Below, piece by piece: positions 1-6,141 of a stretch of 22,194 bases of DNA. Numbering within the stretch: position 1 is the stretch's first letter; every line of letters starts with the position of its first letter. The notes under the pieces are model-generated. The model did no database searches. It was not told the origin of the DNA and saw only the letters and a program-made list of their open reading frames with translations. Source of the DNA: JBGTLA01 sp041744375 (GTDB lineage Bacteria > Actinomycetota > Acidimicrobiia > Spongiisociales > ZC4RG35); assembly GCA_041744375.1 (NCBI GenBank), contig JBGTLA010000031.1, positions 1 through 22,194 on the forward strand, given 5' to 3'. Position numbers and translations under genes: made by a program.

Positions 1-188
1 GTGGCCTGATTCACCCCAACCCGCTCCGCCACCGTGTTGTTGGTCAATCCCTCCGCGGCCAGCAACACGATCCGAGACCGCTGGGCAATCGAATGCGGCG
101 ACTTAGGACGACGAGACCACCGTTCCAGCACCTCACGCTCCTCATCAGTGACACTCAACGGCTGGCGGGGACGACCACGATTTGTCAT
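1..188 (-). CDS. IS630-family transposase, N-terminal part (runs off window)
   Basis: Only the first 62 residues are in the window. They start M-T-N-R-G-R-P-R-Q-P-L-S-V, followed by an E-R-E-V-L-E-R-W-S segment, S-I-A-Q-R-S-R-I-V-L-L-A-A-E-G-L and then N-N-T-V-A-E-R-V-G-V-N. This is the typical helix-turn-helix DNA-binding start of IS630-type transposases; the DDE catalytic domain would lie beyond base 1. The ATG at 188-186 overlaps the TGA (187-185) that ends the disrupted pyruvyl transferase frame, giving an ATGA junction. Transposase translation could therefore be coupled to the host glycan operon. Whether the full gene is intact cannot be seen here. Confidence 0.85.
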   Translation of the reverse strand, partial: MTNRGRPRQPLSVTDEEREVLERWSRRPKSPHSIAQRSRIVLLAAEGLTNNTVAERVGVNQA

Positions 189-246
189 CTACCCAGTATG
201 CACCACCACACCCAATAGCGCGAGGCATTTCTGACGCGAGACACTA
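1..246 (-). mobile_element. IS630-type insertion sequence, one end (truncated by window edge)
   Basis: This is one terminus of an insertion sequence; the rest lies beyond base 1. Seen: a transposase N-terminus reads leftwards from base 188, and the coding sequence of the pyruvyl transferase changes abruptly into unrelated sequence next to a TA dinucleotide at 245-246. Known: IS630/Tc1-type elements insert at TA and duplicate it. Inferred boundary: the element ends at about base 244, so its outer end (read inward on the minus strand) begins GTGTCTCGCGTC. The matching inverted repeat and second TA are outside the window, so the boundary is not proved. Confidence 0.7.
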
Positions 247-1099
247 GCAGTAGGCACAGTATGTGCCCATGGAGGCGGTCGGTGATGACGACGCGGCCCT
301 TGCTGAGCAGGTCTGAGCCGCGTCGCAGGTGAGATCGGGACACGAGATCGAACGATGCGGACAGCAATCGGGCCACCCCGGGGATGTGTTGTCGGTCTCT
401 GATTCGGGAAGCGACGCGTTGCCCGAGGCCGGCCGGCGTATGGAGGGGCAACGGCCCCCGACCCAGCCAGTCGTCTCTCGGGAGGTTCTGCGGCCACGGC
501 TGCTCGACCAGGCGGCTTTCAAGATCACTTCGGATGAGGGTCTGGATGTCGTGCACCGGCCGGTCGGGTCGACTCAAGACGAGCGACAAGGCCCCATCCG
601 GGCTCAGATAGCTGGGTACTTCGAAGTGGGCCCGAAAGTACTCGAGACTGCGTCGGTCACGCACCAACACCGTCAGGGCTGGGTGCGACTCGAAGCAGCG
701 CCGCGCTCTCTCAAGAGACCCCCGGGACTCGAACCATACCGACTGTGGCATCTGGACGATCCTGCGATTGGGGAAGCGCCTGATCACCTCTTCCCGAAAA
801 GCCTGATGCCGCGGCCACAGGTCACCTACGTTTCCTCCGCCATGGATCACGATCGGATGCTCGGGGTTCGTTGCCTCTAGGACCGCCCAGTCGATTGATC
901 GCATACTGGCGGCATTCGACAGCCGTAACCCGGCGTGGGTGAGCAACTTCCGTTCACCCAGCCAAATGGCGTGGTCGCCAACATTCCAGTGTGTGGGGTG
1001 ATCGAGCAGTACGTAGTGGCTGGCACGGCCGACCGCCTCGACCACGGACTTGTGGAGAATCCCTCGGAGGGCCGGGAGGAGATCAGGCGAGGAACTCAC
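185..1099 (-). CDS. Polysaccharide pyruvyl transferase family protein, C-terminus replaced by IS sequence
   Basis: Members of this family (PF04230-type, EpsO/EpsI-like) transfer pyruvate from PEP to sugars of surface polysaccharides. Family signatures seen: W-N-V-G-D-H-A-I-W (residues 38-46), H-G-G-G-N-V-G-D-L-W-P-R-H-Q (86-99), V-Q-M-P-Q-S (115-120) and T-D-R-L-H-G-H near 272-278. Native sequence stops at about residue 285 after H-G-H-I-L-C-L-L-L. The last 19 residues are encoded by the inserted IS and supply the stop. The family normally continues after this motif with the end of the second Rossmann half, so the product is probably defective. The start is GTG at 1099, 12 bp after the GT2 stop, making this the last gene of the neu operon. 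No good Shine-Dalgarno is visible. The acceptor sugar is unknown. Confidence 0.85.
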   Translation of the reverse strand: MSSSPDLLPALRGILHKSVVEAVGRASHYVLLDHPTHWNVGDHAIWLGERKLLTHAGLRLSNAASMRSIDWAVLEATNPEHPIVIHGGGNVGDLWPRHQAFREEVIRRFPNRRIVQMPQSVWFESRGSLERARRCFESHPALTVLVRDRRSLEYFRAHFEVPSYLSPDGALSLVLSRPDRPVHDIQTLIRSDLESRLVEQPWPQNLPRDDWLGRGPLPLHTPAGLGQRVASRIRDRQHIPGVARLLSASFDLVSRSHLRRGSDLLSKGRVVITDRLHGHILCLLLVSRVRNASRYWVWWCILGR

Positions 1100-1111
1100 G
1101 GCAAGCAGCGT

Positions 1112-1972
1112 TCAGGGCAGGAAATGACGGTACCTGACACTGCCCACCAAACGACCGATGTGCCGGGCCAGCATCCTCAGCCACCGCGCGCGCACCTCTG
1201 GGGAAATCAGTGAAATCGGTGCTCGTGAGATGATCCATGCCCAACCTCGCAGGCCACCCACGGAAGGGCCGGGATAACCCCGGTCATGGAAGTCATGATG
1301 AAGGCGGACGTTCTCGCGCCCATTCCGATAGGACTTCCGCAGGTCGTGTCGGGCGGGAAGGCGATAATTGACTACGGCATCCTCGGCTGATCCAAATCGG
1401 TAACCGGCCAGTTGTAGGCGCCAGAAGAACTCGACGTCGTCGAACGAGCCCCCGTCGTAGCTCTCGTCAAAACCGCCGAGATCGAACCACACGGGTTGTC
1501 TCACCCCACAGTTCGCACCAAACGGGAACGCTAGGAAGCGCGAGCTTCGGGGCGATGGATCGTCCACCTCCTTGACGTTTGATCGACCAAATCGATGTAG
1601 CCGTCCACCAACACCATCGTAGGTTGCCAAGGCATTGGTCATCGCCGATACCCACGTCGGAGACACGCGGTCGTCTCCGTCACAGAACAAGATCAGATGG
1701 CCCCGGGCTTCTCGGGCGCCGGCATTTCGAGCATGATTGATGCCGGGCCGCGCCGAGGCATCCACGATTTCGAGGTTGGGCACCCGACGCCGGAATGTTT
1801 CCACGACCGCACGTGTTGAGTCGGTGGATCCATTGTCGGCCACGATCACCTCGAATGACCCGGCGAAGTCTTGTGTCGCCAGAGCCGTCAATTGTTCACC
1901 GATGGTGGTGGCGACATTCCGGGCGGGTATCACCACGCTCACTTCGACGGCGGGCTCAGCTGGAGGGGTCAT
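1112..1972 (-). CDS. Glycosyltransferase family 2
   Basis: GT-A fold inverting glycosyltransferase, probably cytoplasmic or membrane-associated, adding a sugar during surface-glycan assembly. Seen: the nucleotide-binding start V-S-V-V-I-P-A-R-N near residue 11, V-I-V-A-D-N-G-S-T-D-S-T, the metal-binding D-G-D in L-F-C-D-G-D-D-R-V near residues 94-100, and the acceptor/catalytic region S-F-D-D-V-E-F-F-W-R-L around 190-200. The frame is open further upstream to 2068, but ATG 1972 (M-T-P-P-A-E-P) places the catalytic domain at the usual distance and limits overlap with the upstream GT4 to 17 bp. This gives 286 aa with no transmembrane segment recognised. Donor and acceptor cannot be read from sequence. 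It could be the transferase for the nonulosonate, but nothing shows this directly. Confidence 0.88.
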   Translation of the reverse strand: MTPPAEPAVEVSVVIPARNVATTIGEQLTALATQDFAGSFEVIVADNGSTDSTRAVVETFRRRVPNLEIVDASARPGINHARNAGAREARGHLILFCDGDDRVSPTWVSAMTNALATYDGVGGRLHRFGRSNVKEVDDPSPRSSRFLAFPFGANCGVRQPVWFDLGGFDESYDGGSFDDVEFFWRLQLAGYRFGSAEDAVVNYRLPARHDLRKSYRNGRENVRLHHDFHDRGYPGPSVGGLRGWAWIISRAPISLISPEVRARWLRMLARHIGRLVGSVRYRHFLP

Positions 1973-3125
1973 CGACGGCGCGCCGATAGATTTCGAAGAG
2001 AGTCGACCCCACAGCAGGGGCGCTGAATTCCGCAGCTCCCGAGGCGATGTGCTGTGGATCCCAATCAACGCCAGTCAGTGCCTCGGAGATGGCTTCGGCG
2101 AGGGCCGCCGGATCTCCGGGTGGCACCAACAGGCCGGCCCCGACTCTTAGCGTCTCGGGAATCGCCCCGACGGTCGTGGCGACGGTGGGAACTCCGGCGG
2201 CCTGAGCCTCTGCCACGGGACAGCAGAAAGTCTCGATACAGTTGTTACTGGGCATCACAAGCAAGTCAGCGTTGCGGACGACTTCTGCGACTCGTCGTTT
2301 GGATACGGCGCCGTGAAAGGTGGTGGCGTCGGCGTTGCCTTCCTCCAGACTCAGCTCTTCGAGTTCGCGTCGTTTCGGGCCATCTCCGAGAACATCGAGT
2401 TTCACGCTGAGGCCGCGATCCTTCAGGAGGGTCATTGCGCCGAGGAGATCTGGCAAGCCCTTCCCGTGTTGATTGCGCAGGGCGCCAACGAACACGAGTC
2501 GTTGACCAGGGCCCGGAATGCGTGCCACAGGATAGAAGATCTGGGTATCGACTACGTTCGGAACGACTTGGTAGTCACCGGGCAGATTCCAGCGTCTCAG
2601 ATCGTTCAACAAGTACTTGCTCACCGGTAAGACCTTGTGCGCGAAACGAAATGCCAGGCTTGCCTCTAGCCGCGTGCGCCAAGGGAGACGGTCATGTGCG
2701 AACACCGTCGAATGTTCGGTTATGACAACCGGGATTCGGGTTGCGCGCCCGATGAGTGTGGCGACCAGTCCAGCTGAATAGGTTTGGGCGTGGATGAGGT
2801 CGGGTTGGAAGTCACGCCTGATTCGGCGGTACGCCAGTACTGTCGCCAATAGGCGAAGGGGGAGTCTCGGGAGCGGATGTGGGGCCAGCTTCCAGCGGAC
2901 GCGGAACGTGGGGAGCCCTTCTGTGAGCTCTGGGGTGGACTCCTCCTCGAAAGCGATGAGCCCTCTCTTGGGTCTGCTGTGACCGTCGAGATGGAGAACG
3001 CACACGTTCACAGCCTGGCCGGCGGCTTTGGCGTGCTCCCGCACATATACGCCGTACGCCGGGCGAGACTCAGTCGGGTACCAGGGAGTGATGAACAGGA
3101 CCCTCAACTGCCCTCTCTTCGCCAA
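1956..3125 (-). CDS. Glycosyltransferase family 4 (GT-B, retaining)
   Basis: A 389-residue GT-B glycosyltransferase likely to extend the glycan made by this operon. Seen: N-terminal V-L-F-I-T-P-W-Y-P-T followed by G-V-Y-V-R-E-H-A, which matches the acceptor-domain loop of GT4 enzymes; V-V-P-N-V-V-D before the C-terminal domain; L-V-F-V-G-A-L; L-G-D-G-P near residue 246; and the EX7E motif E-T-F-C-C-P-V-A-E near residues 296-304, followed by G-V-P-T-V-A-T. The TTG start at 3125 overlaps the end of neuA by 22 bp, and the 3' end overlaps the GT2 gene by 17 bp, so it lies in the middle of a tight operon. The two cysteines inside EX7E are unusual compared with the common G-F-G-L. Substrates are unknown. 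Confidence 0.9.
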   Translation of the reverse strand: MAKRGQLRVLFITPWYPTESRPAYGVYVREHAKAAGQAVNVCVLHLDGHSRPKRGLIAFEEESTPELTEGLPTFRVRWKLAPHPLPRLPLRLLATVLAYRRIRRDFQPDLIHAQTYSAGLVATLIGRATRIPVVITEHSTVFAHDRLPWRTRLEASLAFRFAHKVLPVSKYLLNDLRRWNLPGDYQVVPNVVDTQIFYPVARIPGPGQRLVFVGALRNQHGKGLPDLLGAMTLLKDRGLSVKLDVLGDGPKRRELEELSLEEGNADATTFHGAVSKRRVAEVVRNADLLVMPSNNCIETFCCPVAEAQAAGVPTVATTVGAIPETLRVGAGLLVPPGDPAALAEAISEALTGVDWDPQHIASGAAEFSAPAVGSTLFEIYRRAVDDPSS

Positions 3126-3883
3126 CGCGCAGTTTCTTCGTGGGATGACGGCGGCCCCAGCAGAAAGCGAGCCAACTCCAGGTCTTGCAGGTCATCGATG
3201 TTTGCCACGGGCCGGTCGATGACAACAGGCATGGTGTCGGTCGGAAGCACTTCACCTTCCCGCAAGAATGGCTCGCGCCGGGTGGCGTAGCAATGGCCGT
3301 TTAGCCAGTATGAGGCTGGGACGTCTTGGCGCCGCATGTTCGGAGTGGCTTCGCTCACGATGGACCGTAGCTCGCCTTCTTCGGTGATCGAGAGTTGTTT
3401 GAAGGGCGAAAAGTGCGTCGGAACCGGACTGATCGTCACGGCGGCGCTGGCTCCTGAGGTGAGAAGGCGCTCAATGGTGGCCTCGACATCGCCAACAGTG
3501 CGCGTCGGGCTTGTGGGCTGTAGCCAGACCGCCGCCTCAAACGTCTCGTGGAGAGCGTTTTCGGCTGCGGTCCAGGCGTGGCGCCAGGCGTCGGCTGCTG
3601 TGGCCTCATCGGTGGCGAGATTACGGGGTCGGCGAATGAACACCTCCGCACCGTGACGGAGGCCTTCTTGGCCCATTTCGGTGTCGTCGGAAGTGATGAC
3701 AACTCGATGGACACTCGGACAGCTGACTGCCACGCGACAGGCGTGGCCGATGAGGGTAGTGCCGGCAACACGAGCGAGATTCTTGCGCGGTATTCCCTTG
3801 CTTCCGGCACGGGCCGGGATGACGGCCAGGATCGAAGGGTTGGGTCCTGTGGCAACTGTTTCGGACGAGGAGGACGAGTTCAA
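3104..3883 (-). CDS. neuA: Acylneuraminate cytidylyltransferase (CMP-sialic acid synthetase family)
   Basis: Activates a nonulosonic acid with CTP to CMP-nonulosonate, the donor for transfer to glycans. Seen in 259 aa: the nucleotide-binding A-V-I-P-A-R-A-G-S-K-G-I-P-R-K-N at residues 20-35, R-V-V-I-T-S-D-D-T-E near 63-72, L-Q-P-T-S-P-T-R (about 121-128), and the C-terminal I-D-R-P-V-A-N-I-D-D-L-Q-D-L typical of the metal-binding end of this family. The start is TTG at 3883, overlapping the neuC stop by 4 bp (TTGA), with a GGAG about 7 bases upstream. Residues 1-16 are a Ser-rich extension before the first beta strand. Position after neuB and neuC fixes the pathway. CMP-legionaminate or CMP-pseudaminate synthetases look similar, so the exact sugar is uncertain. 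Confidence 0.92.
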   Translation of the reverse strand: MNSSSSSETVATGPNPSILAVIPARAGSKGIPRKNLARVAGTTLIGHACRVAVSCPSVHRVVITSDDTEMGQEGLRHGAEVFIRRPRNLATDEATAADAWRHAWTAAENALHETFEAAVWLQPTSPTRTVGDVEATIERLLTSGASAAVTISPVPTHFSPFKQLSITEEGELRSIVSEATPNMRRQDVPASYWLNGHCYATRREPFLREGEVLPTDTMPVVIDRPVANIDDLQDLELARFLLGPPSSHEETARWRREGS

Positions 3884-5049
3884 GGCAGTTCTCCGTACGT
3901 AAGTTGCTTCTCGGTGCGAAGCTCAACGCCGGCGAGTAGCTCCGCTATGCGTCTCCCCGCCTTGCCATCTCCATACAGGGCGTGCGGTGGGAACGGCCCC
4001 CGGCTGACCTGAGCTTCGAGGGCTGAGCGAATCGCGTTCCTGTCGTACTGCGTGTCGACGACATTTTGGCCTCGCTCCCGACCCCGCTGTCTTGTTCCAA
4101 TGTTGACTGCCGGGACGCCGAGGAACGAGCACTCCCGGATGGCTACGCTCGAGTTCCCCACGATGGCCCGGCTGTTGATGAGTAAGCGCAGGAAGTCCTC
4201 CGGTGCCATATTCTTGAAAAAGTGCATGTTGGCGGGATCAAAGCGCTCTCGAAAGGAGCGGATACCCGACGAGGTACCATCCGAGCCCGCATCGACATTC
4301 GGCCAGAACCAGAGCGTGGGCAAGCCAGCGTCATGGGCTGCGTGCAGGGTCTCTTCGACATGGATTCTGGCTGTGGAGTACTCAGTGGTGACCGGATGCT
4401 GCATCACTACAACGTATCCCTGCCTCAGATCGAGCGATTCTCCTACACCGCCGTATCGCTCGAACGGGTCGAACGTCAGATCAGGTAGATCAACGACGGC
4501 TGCTGCTAGATCGACCGAGGGACAGCCGGTGGCGAACACAGTCGTGGCGCGTTCACCCATACGAATCACCCGATTGCGTGCCAGTTCCGTTGCAGTGAAA
4601 TGCAGGTCGGCGAGTTTGGTGATTGCATGACGAACTTTCTCGTCGATCGAGCCACTGATCTCCCCGCCTTGCAGGTGGGCGAGGGGAATGTTCATGTAGG
4701 CAGCCGCGATGCTGGTGGCGAGTGTCTCGAAGCGGTCGGCAACGGTAACGATCACATCGGGTTTCAGGTTGTCGAAGACAGTCGCCAACTCGAGTAGACC
4801 GAGACCAGTCGTCTTCGCCATTGAGGTCGGGTTCTCGCCCTCGAGAACCATGTAGACGTGGGCATCGATGTCGAAGCCGTCTTCTCGTATGCGATCGATG
4901 ACGCTGCCGTATCTCTCGAGGAGAGCAGACGCTGCGACCACCAACTGGAGCTCGAGGTCGGGATGGTCGCGAATTGCTTCGAGAGCGCTCTTGACCCGGC
5001 TATACGATGGTCTGGCGGTGACGGCGACACAGACCCGTCGCTTTCTCAC
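3880..5049 (-). CDS. neuC: UDP-N-acetylglucosamine 2-epimerase, hydrolyzing (NeuC type)
   Basis: Converts UDP-GlcNAc to ManNAc plus UDP, the entry step to sialic acid; LegG-type relatives act on a diacetamido sugar. Seen in 389 aa: T-A-R-P-S-Y-S-R-V-K (11-20), D-V-I-V-T-V-A-D-R-F-E-T-L (98-110), Q-G-G-E-I-S-G-S-I-D-E-K-V-R-H (127-141), V-M-Q-H-P-V-T-T-E (215-223) and G-N-S-S-V-A-I-R-E-C (298-307), the UDP-binding and catalytic blocks of the WecB/NeuC fold. The S-I-D-E-x-x-R-H-A-I segment is the one shared by hydrolyzing epimerases. GTG at 5049 overlaps the neuB stop (GTGA) by 4 bp and the gene ends in a TTGA overlap with neuA, so the three are translationally linked. GlcNAc versus diacetamido substrate cannot be told. 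Confidence 0.93.
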   Translation of the reverse strand: MRKRRVCVAVTARPSYSRVKSALEAIRDHPDLELQLVVAASALLERYGSVIDRIREDGFDIDAHVYMVLEGENPTSMAKTTGLGLLELATVFDNLKPDVIVTVADRFETLATSIAAAYMNIPLAHLQGGEISGSIDEKVRHAITKLADLHFTATELARNRVIRMGERATTVFATGCPSVDLAAAVVDLPDLTFDPFERYGGVGESLDLRQGYVVVMQHPVTTEYSTARIHVEETLHAAHDAGLPTLWFWPNVDAGSDGTSSGIRSFRERFDPANMHFFKNMAPEDFLRLLINSRAIVGNSSVAIRECSFLGVPAVNIGTRQRGRERGQNVVDTQYDRNAIRSALEAQVSRGPFPPHALYGDGKAGRRIAELLAGVELRTEKQLTYGELP

Positions 5050-6056
5050 GAGGCGGGCACCAGGTGGTCTTCGGTCAGTTGTTCATCGGCCGCAACAGCT
5101 CGCGCCAGTTTGCGCCCGAACAAGGCAGGTAGATCGCCAGGGTGGAAACCGCCGCCAGGCTTCTTGAGCGTGAGGTGGTCGGCTGTGAGAGTTGTCCCCG
5201 GAGGAAGGTCCTCTGAGGCAACCACGCTCTTTGTGAACAGTAGGCGGAGAGGTTCGAGTTCGGTCGCCAGAACATCCTTGTCGACCGGATTGCTCATAGC
5301 CGCTTCGATGAAGTGGATGCCCTGCACGAGTTGAGCGAGTTCATCGATGGTGATCGATGAGGAGACATCGGGCCCGAAGGCTTCCCGGCTGAGTGTTACA
5401 TGGATCTCCAGCATATCGATGCCGATCGTTGCCGCGGCAAGCCCGGCAAAGATGGTGCCGGAGTGATCGGACAAGCCAATGGGCAGGCCGTATCTCTGAC
5501 GAAGCTGCGGCAGTAGGTTCAATCCGAGCTTCTCCGGGGGGCAGGGGTAGGCCGATGTGCATTGCAGCACCGTCAGTTCGACGCCACGTGAGACGATGAG
5601 TTCGACCGTCCGGTCGAGTTCCTCGACAGAGCTCATCCCGCTACTGAGGATGATTGGTCGCCCATCGGCGAGGATACGCTCGATCAAGGGCACGTTGGCG
5701 ACCTCGCCCGAGGCGATCTTCCAGGCGGAAACACCTACTCGATCAAGCAGGTCAACGGCGGCAGTTGAGAAGGGAGAACTCAAGAAGTCGAGTCCTGCCT
5801 CTTCAGCATGTTCCCGAAGGCCGACCCACTGGTTCTCCGTGAACTCCATTCGCCGCCAGTAGTCGAATCGGGTTGTGTCTTGGGTGCTGAACTTCACTCG
5901 CCACGCCTCAGCCGGCGTGCTCTCGGCAGTCGCGATATGGGTTTGGAATTTGACGGCGGCGGCACCGCCCCGGGCTGCGGCATCGATGTAAGCGTGAGCC
6001 GTGCCGAGGCTCCCATCATGCGCTTGACCGACCTCGGCGACTACATAGCAGGCCAT
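5046..6056 (-). CDS. neuB: N-acetylneuraminate synthase family protein with SAF domain
   Basis: Condenses ManNAc (or a related 6-deoxy sugar) with PEP to give a nonulosonic acid. Seen: a TIM-barrel with V-A-E-V-G-Q-A-H-D-G near residues 6-15, A-V-K-F-Q-T-H, K-I-A-S-G-E-V, L-Q-C-T-S-A-Y-P-C-P, G-L-S-D-H-S-G and L-E-I-H-V-T-L. A C-terminal SAF (antifreeze-like) domain follows from about residue 273 to the end, with F-x-K-S-V-V-A and F-G-R-K-L-A-R-A. The frame has ATGs at 6062 and 6056. I chose 6056 because the AGGAG directly abuts the first ATG but sits six bases before the second. This gives 336 aa, normal for the family. First gene of the overlapping run neuB-neuC-neuA-GT4-GT2-pyruvyl transferase. 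Legionaminate synthase cannot be excluded. Confidence 0.93.
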   Translation of the reverse strand: MACYVVAEVGQAHDGSLGTAHAYIDAAARGGAAAVKFQTHIATAESTPAEAWRVKFSTQDTTRFDYWRRMEFTENQWVGLREHAEEAGLDFLSSPFSTAAVDLLDRVGVSAWKIASGEVANVPLIERILADGRPIILSSGMSSVEELDRTVELIVSRGVELTVLQCTSAYPCPPEKLGLNLLPQLRQRYGLPIGLSDHSGTIFAGLAAATIGIDMLEIHVTLSREAFGPDVSSSITIDELAQLVQGIHFIEAAMSNPVDKDVLATELEPLRLLFTKSVVASEDLPPGTTLTADHLTLKKPGGGFHPGDLPALFGRKLARAVAADEQLTEDHLVPAS

Positions 6057-6062
6057 CGACAT

Positions 6063-6067
6063 CTCCT
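6063..6067 (-). promoter_or_regulatory. Shine-Dalgarno that decides the neuB start
   Basis: AGGAG on the minus strand lies immediately before the ATG at 6062, with no spacer, but exactly six bases before the in-frame ATG at 6056. The second ATG is therefore the likelier start. Confidence 0.6.
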
Positions 6068-6141
6068 AGTCATGCCATATGCGAGATCGTCCAATTGCGT
6101 GGTGTCGCTGATTCTCTTGGTTGATCCATTTGCGTGACCCA
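6063..6141. other. 79-bp gap between the ABC transporter and neuB
   Basis: On the minus strand the ABC gene stops at 6142 and neuB begins at 6056-6062. I see no convincing terminator hairpin with a T run and no clear -35/-10 pair. neuB may be transcribed from the upstream ABC promoter or from a weak promoter here. Confidence 0.4.

Noticed and set aside
1973..2068. Longer GT2 start at 2068
   Set aside because: It would overlap the GT4 gene by over 110 bp and add 32 residues unlike any GT2 N-terminus.
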